Source of the DNA: Candidatus Baldrarchaeum yapensis
GTDB lineage: Archaea; Asgardarchaeota; Baldrarchaeia; Baldrarchaeales; Baldrarchaeaceae
Direction: 5' to 3'
DNA length: 29,909 nt
Assembly: GCA_016840465.1 (NCBI GenBank)
Contig: JAEOSH010000021.1
Span: forward strand, 1-29,909
The position numbers and the translations under genes are program-made. The notes under the pieces are model-generated. The model made no database searches. It saw only the letters and a list, made by a program, of their open reading frames with translations, and had not been told where the DNA came from. Shown here piece after piece: positions 1-7,724 of the stretch. Positions within the stretch are counted from its first letter, which is position 1. Every line of letters begins with the position of its first letter.

Positions 1-144
1 AACCGGCGGAAAAATAGTCACGAGCCTCGACGACCTCAGCGAGGACGCCCTCGGATACGCAGAACTCGTCGAGGAGCGCAAAGTCGCAGACGACAAGATG
101 GTATTCGTCGAGGGCTGTAAGAACCCGAGAGCCGTAAGCATACT
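1..144. repeat. Left copy of 144-bp terminal inverted repeat
   Basis: Bases 1-144 equal the reverse complement of 29766-29909 without mismatch; the first difference is at base 145. Both copies code for the same thermosome stretch, ending at the PRAVSIL motif. The repeat probably continues outward beyond the window. Likely explanations are gene conversion between chaperonin paralogues and a contig ended by the assembler at this repeat. Confidence 0.97.
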
Positions 145-664
145 CGTTCGCGGAGGTAGCGAGCATGTAGTTGACGAGGCGGAGAGGTCATTACATGACG
201 CCTTATGCGTTGTAAGAAACTTAATCGAGGAGCCGAAGATCTTACCTGGTGGAGGTGCGGTCGAGTTAGAGGTGTCTAGAAAGCTTAAGGAGTTTGCAGA
301 GACGCTCGGTGGTCGCGAACAATTGGCAGTAAAGGCGTTTGCCGAGGCGTTAGAAGTAATTCCGAGAACACTCGCCGAGAACGGAGGACTTGATCCGATT
401 GACATGATGGCGGAACTAAGGTCAAGGCATGAGAAGGGCGAATGGTGGGTCGGTGTAGATCTAGAAGAGGGCAAGGTCGGTGACATGAGAGAGAAGGGAG
501 TATGGGAGCCGCTAAGTGTTAAGAGGCAGGCAATAGCTGCCGCCAGCGAAGTTGCGCAAATGATATTAAGGATAGACGATGTGATAGCGGCGGCAGAGTT
601 CGGAAAGGAGAAGGAAAAGGGCAAGGGAGAGGAGAAGGAAGAGGAGACAGGTTCTGAATTTTAA
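2..664 (+). CDS. Thermosome (group II chaperonin) subunit, 3' part
   Basis: C-terminal 220 residues of a group II chaperonin subunit. The 5' part lies outside the window and the reading frame is open from base 2. Family landmarks are [28 protein letters not shown] (the conserved intermediate-domain GGGA), the [19 protein letters not shown] helix, and the closing [20 protein letters not shown] segment. The tail is a charged Lys/Glu/Gly run ending in GSEF, without the common Gly-Met tail. It assembles into a cytosolic double ring that folds proteins with ATP. A paralogue sits at the other end of the window in the opposite orientation. The two are identical over the outermost 144 bases and clearly diverged afterwards, so they are distinct subunits. 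Identification is secure; subunit letter is not determinable. Confidence 0.96.
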   Translation, partial: TGGKIVTSLDDLSEDALGYAELVEERKVADDKMVFVEGCKNPRAVSILVRGGSEHVVDEAERSLHDALCVVRNLIEEPKILPGGGAVELEVSRKLKEFAETLGGREQLAVKAFAEALEVIPRTLAENGGLDPIDMMAELRSRHEKGEWWVGVDLEEGKVGDMREKGVWEPLSVKRQAIAAASEVAQMILRIDDVIAAAEFGKEKEKGKGEEKEEETGSEF

Positions 665-718
665 TCGGCAAAAATAACAAAATGTCGAAACCTATCGGTT
701 AATCTTCAATCGTTTAAT

Positions 719-726
719 TTTTATAT
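719..726 (+). promoter_or_regulatory. Probable TATA box for rpoK
   Basis: The element tttatatc lies in an AT-rich stretch after the thermosome gene. A start site about 25 nt downstream would fall near 748, shortly before the candidate rpoK starts at 768-798. A T-run at 731-736 may also help end thermosome transcription. Confidence 0.5.
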
Positions 727-767
727 CCCATTTTTTCTAATGCAACTACCACTCCGCCCGCTTATTC

Positions 768-1085
768 TTGGGGGTGCGTAGGAGATTGAGTAGTTCTTTG
801 AGCGGGGAAGCCCATTTTAATACCATAGTGCGTAGTAAAGACGAAATAAAGATTGGTCCGCGGTTTCTTACGCGTTACGAAAAGGCAAGGATCATAGGTG
901 CGCGTGCATTGCAACTATCGATGGGCGCTCCTATCCTTATAGACATCCCGCCTACAATTACGGATTCTATAAGAATAGCGCAAATAGAACTCGAGAGAGG
1001 AGTTCTCCCAATAATCATAAGAAGAAGAGATCCCTCAGGAAGATGGCAGGATATTCCGATTAAGATACTCATACAGGATCCATGA
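768..1085 (+). CDS. rpoK: DNA-directed RNA polymerase subunit K (Rpb6/omega homologue)
   Basis: Small subunit that stabilises assembly of the archaeal RNA polymerase, homologous to eukaryotic Rpb6 and bacterial omega. The signature [20 protein letters not shown] (residues about 34-53) followed by GAPILIDIP and a C-terminal [14 protein letters not shown] is diagnostic. The frame opens with TTG at 768. In-frame GTG at 774 and TTG at 786 or 798 are alternatives, and a purine-rich ggggg/aggag stretch at 770-784 could serve the later ones, so the N-terminus is uncertain by about 10 residues. At 105 residues it is slightly long for RpoK. It is likely transcribed from the TATA element at 719-726. 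Its last 17 bases overlap the convergent SPOUT methyltransferase gene. Confidence 0.93.
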   Translation: MGVRRRLSSSLSGEAHFNTIVRSKDEIKIGPRFLTRYEKARIIGARALQLSMGAPILIDIPPTITDSIRIAQIELERGVLPIIIRRRDPSGRWQDIPIKILIQDP

Positions 1086-1761
1086 GGTCTTCTAAATACT
1101 TTTCCTCTCCTGTTGCTGTTCTAACTTTGCCTGTCCGCAACAAATACTCTTCATCCAGCATTTCTTTACTTTTAAGGTATTCTATAAGTTCGTCGGAAAT
1201 GAACGGTCTTCCGTTGACAAGAGGATAAGCAAAGGGCAACTCTATGCTTGTAATATCGTCCAACTGTATTTCAACACCCACTTTCACAGGTATATCCAAT
1301 AACCTCATTCCCTTAGAAACCATTAATGCCATATATGTCGCACCGTCTATCGAAAACTGGTGTTTTCCGAGGTTTCTCTTTGCGGCTCTGGGAAAAAATT
1401 TTGAAAGGAGTTGTTGTGTACGTCCACGTGGTGGGTGATCTCCGAGTATTCCACCTATAACGATAAACGCGGCTTTATCGAAGTCCTCGGGGCATAATTC
1501 CTTATCTGCAGCGGGGTCCAGAATTATCATAGCGTTTTGATCTAGAGGTAGGGTCTTAATACTAAACCTCAACACGCTTCCTATCTCGGCGAGTTTTCTT
1601 GCCTCATTTGCGTCTCTCACATTTGTGAAAATTATTTTATCGTATCCCACGATCTCGGCCGCGTGTTTATACTCATACCACAACCATTTGCTGAGAACGG
1701 GCTCTAAGTGTTCTATTATGAAAAATATTTGTTTTTGGGATTTGAAGTTTCGAACTTTCAT
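1069..1761 (-). CDS. SPOUT methyltransferase of the Sfm1/DUF431 family
   Basis: A 230-residue protein matching the SPOUT family typified by yeast Sfm1, a SAM-dependent methyltransferase that modifies an arginine of ribosomal protein uS3. Visible markers are [17 protein letters not shown] near the N-terminus, the cofactor-knot region [15 protein letters not shown] (about residues 101-115) and a C-terminal [13 protein letters not shown] segment. It starts with ATG at 1761, four bases after the stop of the gelsolin-like gene, so the two are almost certainly co-transcribed. The family assignment comes from the HPPRGRT motif and overall order. The substrate in this archaeon is inferred, and rRNA or another ribosomal protein is possible. 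Confidence 0.8.
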   Translation of the reverse strand: MKVRNFKSQKQIFFIIEHLEPVLSKWLWYEYKHAAEIVGYDKIIFTNVRDANEARKLAEIGSVLRFSIKTLPLDQNAMIILDPAADKELCPEDFDKAAFIVIGGILGDHPPRGRTQQLLSKFFPRAAKRNLGKHQFSIDGATYMALMVSKGMRLLDIPVKVGVEIQLDDITSIELPFAYPLVNGRPFISDELIEYLKSKEMLDEEYLLRTGKVRTATGEEKYLEDLMDPV

Positions 1762-1765
1762 GAAG

Positions 1766-2404
1766 TCATGCCCTTTTCAGCAACTCTATCGCGAGAATTC
1801 TTCCATTCTTTACAAGTAATCTTGGAACACGATCCTCAATCGTATGGACACCATCAGAGAAAGATGCAGTTCCCTTAACTCTCAACTCGGTGATTATTCT
1901 TCCCTTCATTTCGGATTTCTCTTCTCCGACAAGAAATGCTTGATCTCTTAGAATCACAATATCATGTTTATAATGAGACGGAAGAGTAGCGCCCATCAAT
2001 TCTTCAAGTATCATCTTTAACTCATCTGTTCTGGTGGTTGGCGTCTTTTCCACCGGTTGAGATGTAACTGTGGTAGATGGCCGTGCAACTTCCCGCTCTA
2101 CGGCCTTTCCGGGAATGATCGCAGGAGCCCCAACTTTTTTTAACGCCTCTTTAAAATCATCGGTTTCAGAACCCTCATCCATAACAACGATTTTATAAGA
2201 TGGTCCGTATTTAACCTTTAGATTTCTTGCCGATTGCGCGCTAATGAATTTCCTCCTTACCGAGGAGTTAGAACCTTTCCATACGTATATTGTACGGCCA
2301 TCTTCATCCACAACTATGAAAACGTCGCTTGACGAAAATTCCAGTTGGTGCGGTAACAACTCACTCAACGTGCCGTCATCATTCACCCGGTAGATTAGTA
2401 CCAC
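1766..2404 (-). CDS. Gelsolin-like domain protein
   Basis: A 212-residue cytosolic protein with no signal peptide or membrane segment. Residues about 25-90 resemble a gelsolin/villin-type repeat: SSDVFIVVDEDGRTIYVWKG, then a basic helix SVRRKFISAQSARNLK, then YKIVVMDEGSET. A Pro/Thr-rich linker (about 93-127) leads to a C-terminal domain of about 80 residues that I do not recognise. The start is GTG at 2404, preceded by a gggtgg ribosome-binding stretch. It is first in a two-gene operon with the Sfm1-type methyltransferase. Actin-severing function should not be assumed, since single gelsolin-like domains occur in archaea without a demonstrated partner. The domain call is fairly sure and the role unknown. 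Confidence 0.68.
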   Translation of the reverse strand: MVLIYRVNDDGTLSELLPHQLEFSSSDVFIVVDEDGRTIYVWKGSNSSVRRKFISAQSARNLKVKYGPSYKIVVMDEGSETDDFKEALKKVGAPAIIPGKAVEREVARPSTTVTSQPVEKTPTTRTDELKMILEELMGATLPSHYKHDIVILRDQAFLVGEEKSEMKGRIITELRVKGTASFSDGVHTIEDRVPRLLVKNGRILAIELLKRA

Positions 2405-2801
2405 TGCCCACCCGCCCCTTCGGCTTTAGGGTGACACACCTGTGCACAAAGTTATTGTGGGTAGCAATTAATATTCCTTTCGACTTTATTTTAATCAGTT
2501 CGGCACTTTGGTTGATATGGAAATTGCAAGCGTACGGACATTTTTGGGCAGAAGAAATAAGTACCTTTTTCCCTCGGAAAAGTCTGCAATTTGAAGGTGG
2601 TTTATCGGAATTTTTCCTTACTTGTGGGCATATAGGTTATAGGCGTGAAAGAACCTCCAATCAAAGATCTCAAGCACAAGATATTGGGATCGAACAGTAC
2701 AGTGCTTAAAATATCAAAGAAGAGGCTAAAAGAGCTTTTTTAGGCATTAACAGAATGTTTAAAAAAGTTTTTTTCAAACTGTCCAGAAAGGAGGGTAAAG
2801 G
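2405..2801. other. About 400-bp non-coding spacer between divergent genes
   Basis: It separates the leftward gelsolin-like gene from the rightward small membrane protein gene. The only reading frame of any length crosses the start of the gelsolin gene on the opposite strand and has a composition unlike a real protein. A weak hairpin (ctaaaa against ttttag) lies near 2726-2743. Apart from the promoter of the downstream gene I find no recognisable RNA or regulatory element. Confidence 0.5.
2759..2768 (+). promoter_or_regulatory. Probable TATA box for the small membrane protein gene
   Basis: The element tttaaaaaag is followed by a T-run. Its spacing puts the transcript start near 2789, leaving a leader of about 13 nt that contains the strong ribosome-binding site ggaggg just before the ATG at 2802. 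Confidence 0.5.
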
Positions 2802-3065
2802 ATGACAAACCCCATACTTGATTATCTTAAGAGGGTGAACTGGTGGGAAGGTATAAAGTGGATTATCGAAAGTCTGGCAGATTTCATTACAAAAAATAGC
2901 GGTGGACTTATTAGTGGCTGGACTGCACAACTTCTAGCTGCGACAATTCTAGTAACGATCTTCTTAGGAATAGTCGCAGCAGTGAAACAAATAATAAAGG
3001 TAATCGTAGTGTTAATGTGGCTTTTCGTAATAATCGCAATAATAGCATCATTAATTCCGCTTTGA
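2802..3065 (+). CDS. Small membrane protein, unknown function
   Basis: An 87-residue protein that I do not recognise. The N-terminal half is amphipathic and Trp-rich (VNWWEGIKWI). It is followed by two hydrophobic segments, about residues 43-62 (LLAATILVTIFLGIVAAV) and 66-87 (IIKVIVVLMWLFVIIAII), separated by a short basic KQIIK turn, predicting a two-helix hairpin in the membrane. A consensus ribosome-binding site (ggaggg) and a TATA element immediately upstream support a real gene despite its size. It stands alone, with several hundred non-coding bases on each side. The neighbouring gelsolin-like and roadblock genes make a membrane-anchoring role imaginable, but that is speculation. Confidence 0.72.
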   Translation: MTNPILDYLKRVNWWEGIKWIIESLADFITKNSGGLISGWTAQLLAATILVTIFLGIVAAVKQIIKVIVVLMWLFVIIAIIASLIPL

Positions 3066-3489
3066 TCTCTGTAATCGAGGGATACTACGCAATGCAGTAG
3101 ATGATATAGATGCGTTAAGGAACGGCCGGAATAGGGCTTATAGAGGGATCAACAAAAACCAAAAATTGCGACGAAGATTACGGACATTATATTTAATTTT
3201 CAACCACATTTCGAGAAGGCGAATATATTGTGGCATATTTCGCCGTAGCCTGTGATAGCATCATTAGGTGCACAATCTTTTTATCTTAAATTTAGCAACG
3301 AAGCCGCAGAGCCGCGTTGCCTCTCTTTTCAATAACCGTTACGGTTGTCTCTGAGGTTGTGAACAAAATTTATATTTATGGTATCTATTTGAATAGATGT
3401 TGAGCTTCGGAAAGCTATTCGTTGAGATTTTATTTATAGTGAACTAATGTAAGATTTTGGTGAAATTAAAGTGCGCGGTGATTTGATAT
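3066..3489. other. 424-bp non-coding region with a short inverted repeat
   Basis: No open reading frame or tRNA fold is apparent. It holds several AT-rich TATA-like tracts (around 3366-3378 and 3427-3436) upstream of the roadblock gene, an imperfect palindrome at 3383-3398, and a small possible hairpin agctt/aagct at 3403-3416. A structured RNA cannot be excluded by eye. Confidence 0.45.
3383..3398. repeat. Imperfect palindrome upstream of roadblock gene (possible operator)
   Basis: Arms atctatt and aatagat pair perfectly around a 2-base centre. It lies about 90 bp before the roadblock start and just after a TATA-like tract (tttatattta), a position compatible with a regulator site. Only the symmetry supports it. 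Confidence 0.3.
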
Positions 3490-3927
3490 ATGGAGCAGGT
3501 GGGTAGTGTAAAGGGGAGAATAGAGGAAGAGATCGAGAAAGTGATGAAGAAATTTGCTTTTCTCGAAGGAGTTGCAGTAATTTCGATGGAAGGGTTTTTG
3601 ATAGCGTGCAAATTACCGCAAAATGTAGATGGCGACCTGATAGCGGCATCCACAGCGGCGGTTCAAAACATATGTGAGAAGATAGGAATCGATGTGGGTA
3701 AGGGCGGTACAAGGGCGGCAATCTTGGAGTATGAGGGTGGTTACGTCATAACATCAAGCCTAGGAGAAAATTTCCTACTGACAACAATCGTTGGAAACGT
3801 CGCTGGGCTGAAACTCGGCATGGTCTTCCTAGCACTTGACCAGTTGAAAAAGGCAATAGGTCCCCTACTTGGAAAGATAGAGGAATTCGTAATACCGATG
3901 GGAACTGGCGAAATAGTTACGGAGTAA
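3490..3927 (+). CDS. Roadblock/LC7 domain protein
   Basis: A 145-residue cytosolic protein of the roadblock/LC7 (MglB-like) fold, which typically acts as a dimeric scaffold or regulator of small GTPases. Recognisable parts are the N-terminal helix, the strand FLEGVAVISMEGFLIACKLP (about 27-46), an ASTAAVQNICEKIG helix, the strand pair around AAILEYEGGYVITSSLG, and a closing helix LKLGMVFLALDQLKKAIGPL. The ATG start is supported by ggtgat 7 nt upstream. It is monocistronic, and its last 11 bases overlap the convergent alpha/beta hydrolase gene. No small Ras-like GTPase is encoded in the window, so a partner cannot be named. Confidence 0.8.
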   Translation: MEQVGSVKGRIEEEIEKVMKKFAFLEGVAVISMEGFLIACKLPQNVDGDLIAASTAAVQNICEKIGIDVGKGGTRAAILEYEGGYVITSSLGENFLLTTIVGNVAGLKLGMVFLALDQLKKAIGPLLGKIEEFVIPMGTGEIVTE

Positions 3928-4612
3928 GAGATTGCAACTCCTTAAGGAAATCCCTTACAGCGAACGCCACATCAAATGCTTGATCGAAGTAGAAGTGATC
4001 GGCGCCATCTATTTCGATGTACCTTTTCGTGGCAGATCCCACACTTTCTAGTAGTTCTTTTACGGTATCTTTCGACACGAAGGTATCATTTGAGCCTCTT
4101 ATTATTAGCAGAGGAGATCTTATATTGGGCAATTGACTTTTCACATCAACTCTAAAGTCTGGTAAAACCAGCGGCGGCGAGATGAGGATGAGTGACTTCA
4201 GCTGAACTCTTGGAGCTAGTGCAATTGCCACCATGGCTCCAAAACTGTAGCCGCAGAGCGATATTTGGGAAAAACCTAGGGTTCTTATTTTATTATACGC
4301 TGCCTCTGCGTCCTTTAGTTCCCCAATCCCATGCGCATACGAACCCTTCGACGGAGGGACTCCGCGGAAGTTGAATCTAAAAACGCAAAATCCTTCATCA
4401 ACCAATACGTCTGCAATTGTTGATATCACGATGTTTTCCATGCTCCCACCGAACAGTGGATGGGGGTGAAGTAATAGTACCAAATCGCCTTTATTTTCGT
4501 CCATTTCTTCCGGGAGCCAAAGTTCCCCGTACAATTTTACATCTGATTTGAATGTCAGTGGAATTTTTCGTATCTTTCGAGGCTCTTCTTCCAGCCCGAA
4601 GAATCTCTCCAT
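3917..4612 (-). CDS. Alpha/beta hydrolase
   Basis: A 231-residue single-domain alpha/beta hydrolase. It shows the oxyanion-region HPHPLFGG (about 49-56), the RFNFRGVPPSKG strand/turn, the nucleophile elbow GYSFGA with Ser123, the acid GSNDTFVS with Asp176, and GADHFYF with His206, so the Ser-Asp-His triad is intact. No signal peptide is visible, so it is cytosolic. The short HPHP...FRGVGxSxG type without a large cap resembles the dienelactone hydrolase-like/COG2945 group. Substrate is unknown, most likely an ester or thioester. It sits 13 nt downstream of the TsaC-type gene on the same strand with its own ribosome-binding site (gaggga), so it is probably co-transcribed with it. Confidence 0.88.
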   Translation of the reverse strand: MERFFGLEEEPRKIRKIPLTFKSDVKLYGELWLPEEMDENKGDLVLLLHPHPLFGGSMENIVISTIADVLVDEGFCVFRFNFRGVPPSKGSYAHGIGELKDAEAAYNKIRTLGFSQISLCGYSFGAMVAIALAPRVQLKSLILISPPLVLPDFRVDVKSQLPNIRSPLLIIRGSNDTFVSKDTVKELLESVGSATKRYIEIDGADHFYFDQAFDVAFAVRDFLKELQSLTP

Positions 4613-4625
4613 GCTGATCCCTCAG

Positions 4626-5306
4626 CTACGGCATTATATGCTTATCCCATTCCTCCTCTGGTATTCCGAGGACTCTTAATATTTCCTTCGGGTCTATCGG
4701 GCCCTTCCTTGTTATAAGGGGGGAGGGCTCCTTTGTGAAATCAACGATGGTCGAGGGCTTGAGAGCACGAAGTCTTCCTACGTCTATTGCGAGGTCGTAT
4801 CTTTCTTTAAGTGAAGTAATTGCCTTCCTCACGGAGTAAGGTGGAGGCTCTCCGCTCTTATTCGCACTCGTTGCCGTTATTGGTCTTCCAAATTCGCGTA
4901 TTATTGCAAGCGCGACAGGATGATCGGGTATTCGAATAGCAATTGCATTTGGATTTACAATATCCGGTACGATCTTCCTCTTAGGAAGGGCTATGGTTAA
5001 CGGCCCGGGCAGAAAGCGCTTTGCCAAGATCTCGGCTTCGGGCGTGAATATTGCATATTTCTTTGCCATCTCTATATCGGACACCGCTATGGATATCGGT
5101 TTTGAGAATGGCCTCTCTTTTGCAATATACACCTTTTTTACGGCATCTTCGTTCAAGGCATCGACCCCCAGCCCGTAGCACGTCTCAGTGGGGTAGATCA
5201 ATATGCCTCCCTCTTCTAATATCTCGACGGCCATCTTTATTACTTTGAAATCAGGTGACCGCGGATCCGTCTTTACTACGATCTTCTTATACAAGGTAAC
5301 ATCCAT
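4626..5306 (-). CDS. L-threonylcarbamoyladenylate synthase (TsaC/Sua5/YrdC family)
   Basis: Makes threonylcarbamoyl-AMP from threonine, bicarbonate and ATP, the first step of tRNA t6A37 formation. YrdC-domain motifs are present in order: GGILIYPTETCYGLG (about 33-47), the KERPFSKPIS loop (about 63-72), RFLPGPLTIALPKR, NAIAIRIPDHPVA, and the TATSANKSGEPP substrate-pocket segment. At 226 residues it is the YrdC domain plus a short extension and lacks the separate C-terminal Sua5 domain. It is divergent from kae1, which performs the last step of the same pathway, and the two share a spacer of less than 100 bp, implying coordinated expression. Naming it TsaC or short Sua5 is a matter of convention. 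Confidence 0.93.
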   Translation of the reverse strand: MDVTLYKKIVVKTDPRSPDFKVIKMAVEILEEGGILIYPTETCYGLGVDALNEDAVKKVYIAKERPFSKPISIAVSDIEMAKKYAIFTPEAEILAKRFLPGPLTIALPKRKIVPDIVNPNAIAIRIPDHPVALAIIREFGRPITATSANKSGEPPPYSVRKAITSLKERYDLAIDVGRLRALKPSTIVDFTKEPSPLITRKGPIDPKEILRVLGIPEEEWDKHIMP

Positions 5307-5364
5307 CCATCACATTTTTAGTTACGCGTCAAAGTAATTATGTCAGGAACGGTGAATTCTAGGG

Positions 5365-5375
5365 AAAATATATTA
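5365..5375 (+). promoter_or_regulatory. Probable TATA box of kae1
   Basis: The element aaaatatatta is centred about 30 nt before the ATG at 5400. A start site at the usual archaeal distance falls near 5396. This leaves almost no leader and excludes the upstream in-frame ATG at 5388. Confidence 0.45.
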
Positions 5376-5399
5376 GTCTTTTGATTAATGGTGAAGGAA

Positions 5400-6428
5400 A
5401 TGAGGAGCAATGTCAAGGTCTGTATAGGCATCGAGGGTACGGCTCACACACTAGGAGTGGGCATTGCAACCTCGGATGGAAAAATCCTAGCAAACGTGGC
5501 GGACTCCTACATACCTCCTCCTGGGGGAGGAATACACCCCGCAGAGGCGGCACGTCATCACACCAGACTTATGGCTGAGGTCATAAAGAGGGCTTTAGAC
5601 GTCGCAGGAATTTCCATTGACGATGTGGACATGGTTGCCTTTTCAAGAGGACCGGGAATGGGGCCATGTTTGAGAACAGTCGCGATAGCTGCAAGGACAT
5701 TGTCAATGGGATTAGGAGTTCCCCTTATCGGGGTAAATCACATAGTTGCCCATATAGAAATAGGGAGGCTCGTCACGGGCGCAAAGGATCCGGTTACTTT
5801 AATAGTAAGCGGTGGAACTACCGCCATTGTTGCTCACGCCAAGGATCGGTACAGGGTCTTCGGAGAAACACTAGATATCGCCATTGGAAATTGCTTTGAT
5901 AGATTTGCACGCGAGGTCGGAATACATGACCCTAATAGTCCTTGGCCCGGCCCAATGTTTGACAAATATGCGGAAAGAGGAGAAAAGTACATAGAATTGC
6001 CGTATACTGTTAAGGGGATGGATCTTTCCTTCTCAGGATTGTTAACGGCCGCCATTAGGGCTGTCAAGGAGGGACATCGTATAGAGGATGTTGCTTATAG
6101 TCTTCAAGAGACAGCATTGGCAATGATAACTGAGGTTACGGAGCGTGCCCTTGCACACACCGGGAAGGAGGAGTTGCTCCTCACAGGGGGATTTGCTAGG
6201 AATAAGAGGCTACAAGAAATGTTAAGAGCAATGACCGAGGATAGAGACGCGAAGTTTTATGTGACGCCACGTGAATACGCCACAGACAATGGTGCCATGA
6301 TTGCGTGGACTGGGATACTTGCATATAGGCAAGGTTATGAACTCAAGGTTGAGGATAGCTTTGTGATCCAACGCTGGAGAGTTGATGAGGTCGAGTGGAA
6401 ACTCTTAGATCCCGAGGCGATTGAGTGA
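5400..6428 (+). CDS. kae1: tRNA N6-threonylcarbamoyladenosine synthase Kae1
   Basis: Catalytic ASKHA-fold subunit of the archaeal KEOPS complex, which transfers the threonylcarbamoyl group to A37 of ANN-decoding tRNAs. It begins with the diagnostic [15 protein letters not shown] and continues with [13 protein letters not shown]. Metal-ligand histidines are in [11 protein letters not shown] (His114, His118), and [21 protein letters not shown] and [11 protein letters not shown] (third metal ligand) follow. At 342 residues it is a stand-alone Kae1; the Bud32 kinase fused to it in some archaea is absent here. I start at ATG 5400 (TATA spacing, ggtgaa upstream); ATG 5388 would add four residues. 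It is translationally coupled to the Clp1-like gene by a one-base stop/start overlap. Confidence 0.97.
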   Translation: MRSNVKVCIGIEGTAHTLGVGIATSDGKILANVADSYIPPPGGGIHPAEAARHHTRLMAEVIKRALDVAGISIDDVDMVAFSRGPGMGPCLRTVAIAARTLSMGLGVPLIGVNHIVAHIEIGRLVTGAKDPVTLIVSGGTTAIVAHAKDRYRVFGETLDIAIGNCFDRFAREVGIHDPNSPWPGPMFDKYAERGEKYIELPYTVKGMDLSFSGLLTAAIRAVKEGHRIEDVAYSLQETALAMITEVTERALAHTGKEELLLTGGFARNKRLQEMLRAMTEDRDAKFYVTPREYATDNGAMIAWTGILAYRQGYELKVEDSFVIQRWRVDEVEWKLLDPEAIE

Positions 6429-7723
6429 TGGCGATTGTCGTCAAAAGAGGCAATAGCATTTTCGTTGAGGGACCCGCGAGAATAGAAATAAAGGAAGGGA
6501 CCGGGATTGTGTTCGGTAGGGAGGTATATCCCGGAGACACAATTGTTGTCAAACGTGCAAAGGCAGTTGGAATTGCCGCGTTAGATCGCGATCTAACCGT
6601 GGACATAGTATCGGGGGTAGAGCCGAGGTACGAAATAATTGAAGGGTCCTTATTCCCAGATGACTGGTTTCACGCCGCAGATGTAATATCAGAACTTGAA
6701 AAGCCCGCAATAGTTGCAGTACTTGGTGATGTTGACACAGGTAAGAGCACTCTTGTCACGTTTCTTGCAAATATCCTCTTCAAGAGGGGATTTAAGGTTG
6801 CAATAGTTGATGAAGATGTGGGCCAGAGTGATATAGGTCCCCCTTGCGTGATAGGACTATCCTTCATGGACAGGCAGATATTCTTTCTCGAAGAGTTGGA
6901 GTTTTACGATGGCTATTTTGTCGGATCTATCACCCCATCGGGTCTGTTACAAAGATCAATAGTAGGTGTAAGATTACTGTTAGATCGCGCCTTAGAGGAA
7001 GGTGCAGAGGTAATATTGATTAATACGACAGGATGGGTTTACGGAAGAGGGGCACGTGAACTAAAAACTCTGATTTTAAGGGTTCTAAGAGTGAACTGCA
7101 TAATTGCGATCGAAAAGTCTCGGGAATTGGAGCATCTCATAGCACCGTTCAGAAGGAGTGGCACCTTAAGAATACTAAGGGTGACAAGTCCGCCTAGGAT
7201 AAGGGAACGCGATAGGGTAGATAGAAAGTTTTTGAGGGAGACTTCCTTTGAAAAGTATTTGAGAGATGCAAAGGAAGTGAAGCTGAAGTTAGATGATGTA
7301 GGAATTGTGTACGGATTTCTCGGAACGGGAAGGCCGGCAACACCCGAGGAACTTTCTCTCATAGAGAAAATAGTCGGTGTAAAGGTAGAATACGCCGAAA
7401 TTTCAAGGGATGCCGTTGTAGTGATAACCGCTGAGAGGGTGAAAGTTGACGCGTTGATGGTGAGTGCATTAAAATTGCATTTTAACTGCCAAGATGTGAG
7501 AGTGGTTCACTACGGGGACTTTAAGGGTACTCTTGTCGGCCTATCATCGTCCGATGGTAGGTTTTTGGGATTAGGTATCATCAGCCAATTCAATCCCAAA
7601 AGCAGAGAGCTGACAATACTCACACCGGTAAAAGCGGAGGATATTGCGATAATAGAGTATGGATGTGTGAAAGTATCCCCAGAGGGCAAGGAGGAGAGAA
7701 TCTTCCATCCGTGGTCCGTTTGA
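6428..7723 (+). CDS. Clp1/Grc3-type polynucleotide 5'-hydroxyl kinase
   Basis: Archaeal member of the Clp1/Grc3/Nol9 family, RNA kinases that phosphorylate 5'-OH ends during RNA processing. Residues about 1-75 form the N-terminal beta-rich domain. The P-loop GDVDTGKST is at about 100-108, followed by the family marker DEDVGQSDIGPP where bacterial P-loop proteins differ. After INTTGWVYGRGA comes the lid region and a C-terminal beta domain. 431 residues is within the family range. ATG at 6428 shares its A with the kae1 stop; GTG 6425 is possible but less natural. Coupling to kae1 suggests a common RNA-modification context. RNA 5'-kinase activity is known for an archaeal homologue; here it is inferred. 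Confidence 0.88.
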   Translation: MAIVVKRGNSIFVEGPARIEIKEGTGIVFGREVYPGDTIVVKRAKAVGIAALDRDLTVDIVSGVEPRYEIIEGSLFPDDWFHAADVISELEKPAIVAVLGDVDTGKSTLVTFLANILFKRGFKVAIVDEDVGQSDIGPPCVIGLSFMDRQIFFLEELEFYDGYFVGSITPSGLLQRSIVGVRLLLDRALEEGAEVILINTTGWVYGRGARELKTLILRVLRVNCIIAIEKSRELEHLIAPFRRSGTLRILRVTSPPRIRERDRVDRKFLRETSFEKYLRDAKEVKLKLDDVGIVYGFLGTGRPATPEELSLIEKIVGVKVEYAEISRDAVVVITAERVKVDALMVSALKLHFNCQDVRVVHYGDFKGTLVGLSSSDGRFLGLGIISQFNPKSRELTILTPVKAEDIAIIEYGCVKVSPEGKEERIFHPWSV

Positions 7724-7724
7724 G

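Noticed and set aside
2329-2709. 126-residue plus-strand frame
   Set aside because: It begins inside the gelsolin-like gene on the opposite strand, has no ribosome-binding site, and has an unprotein-like composition.
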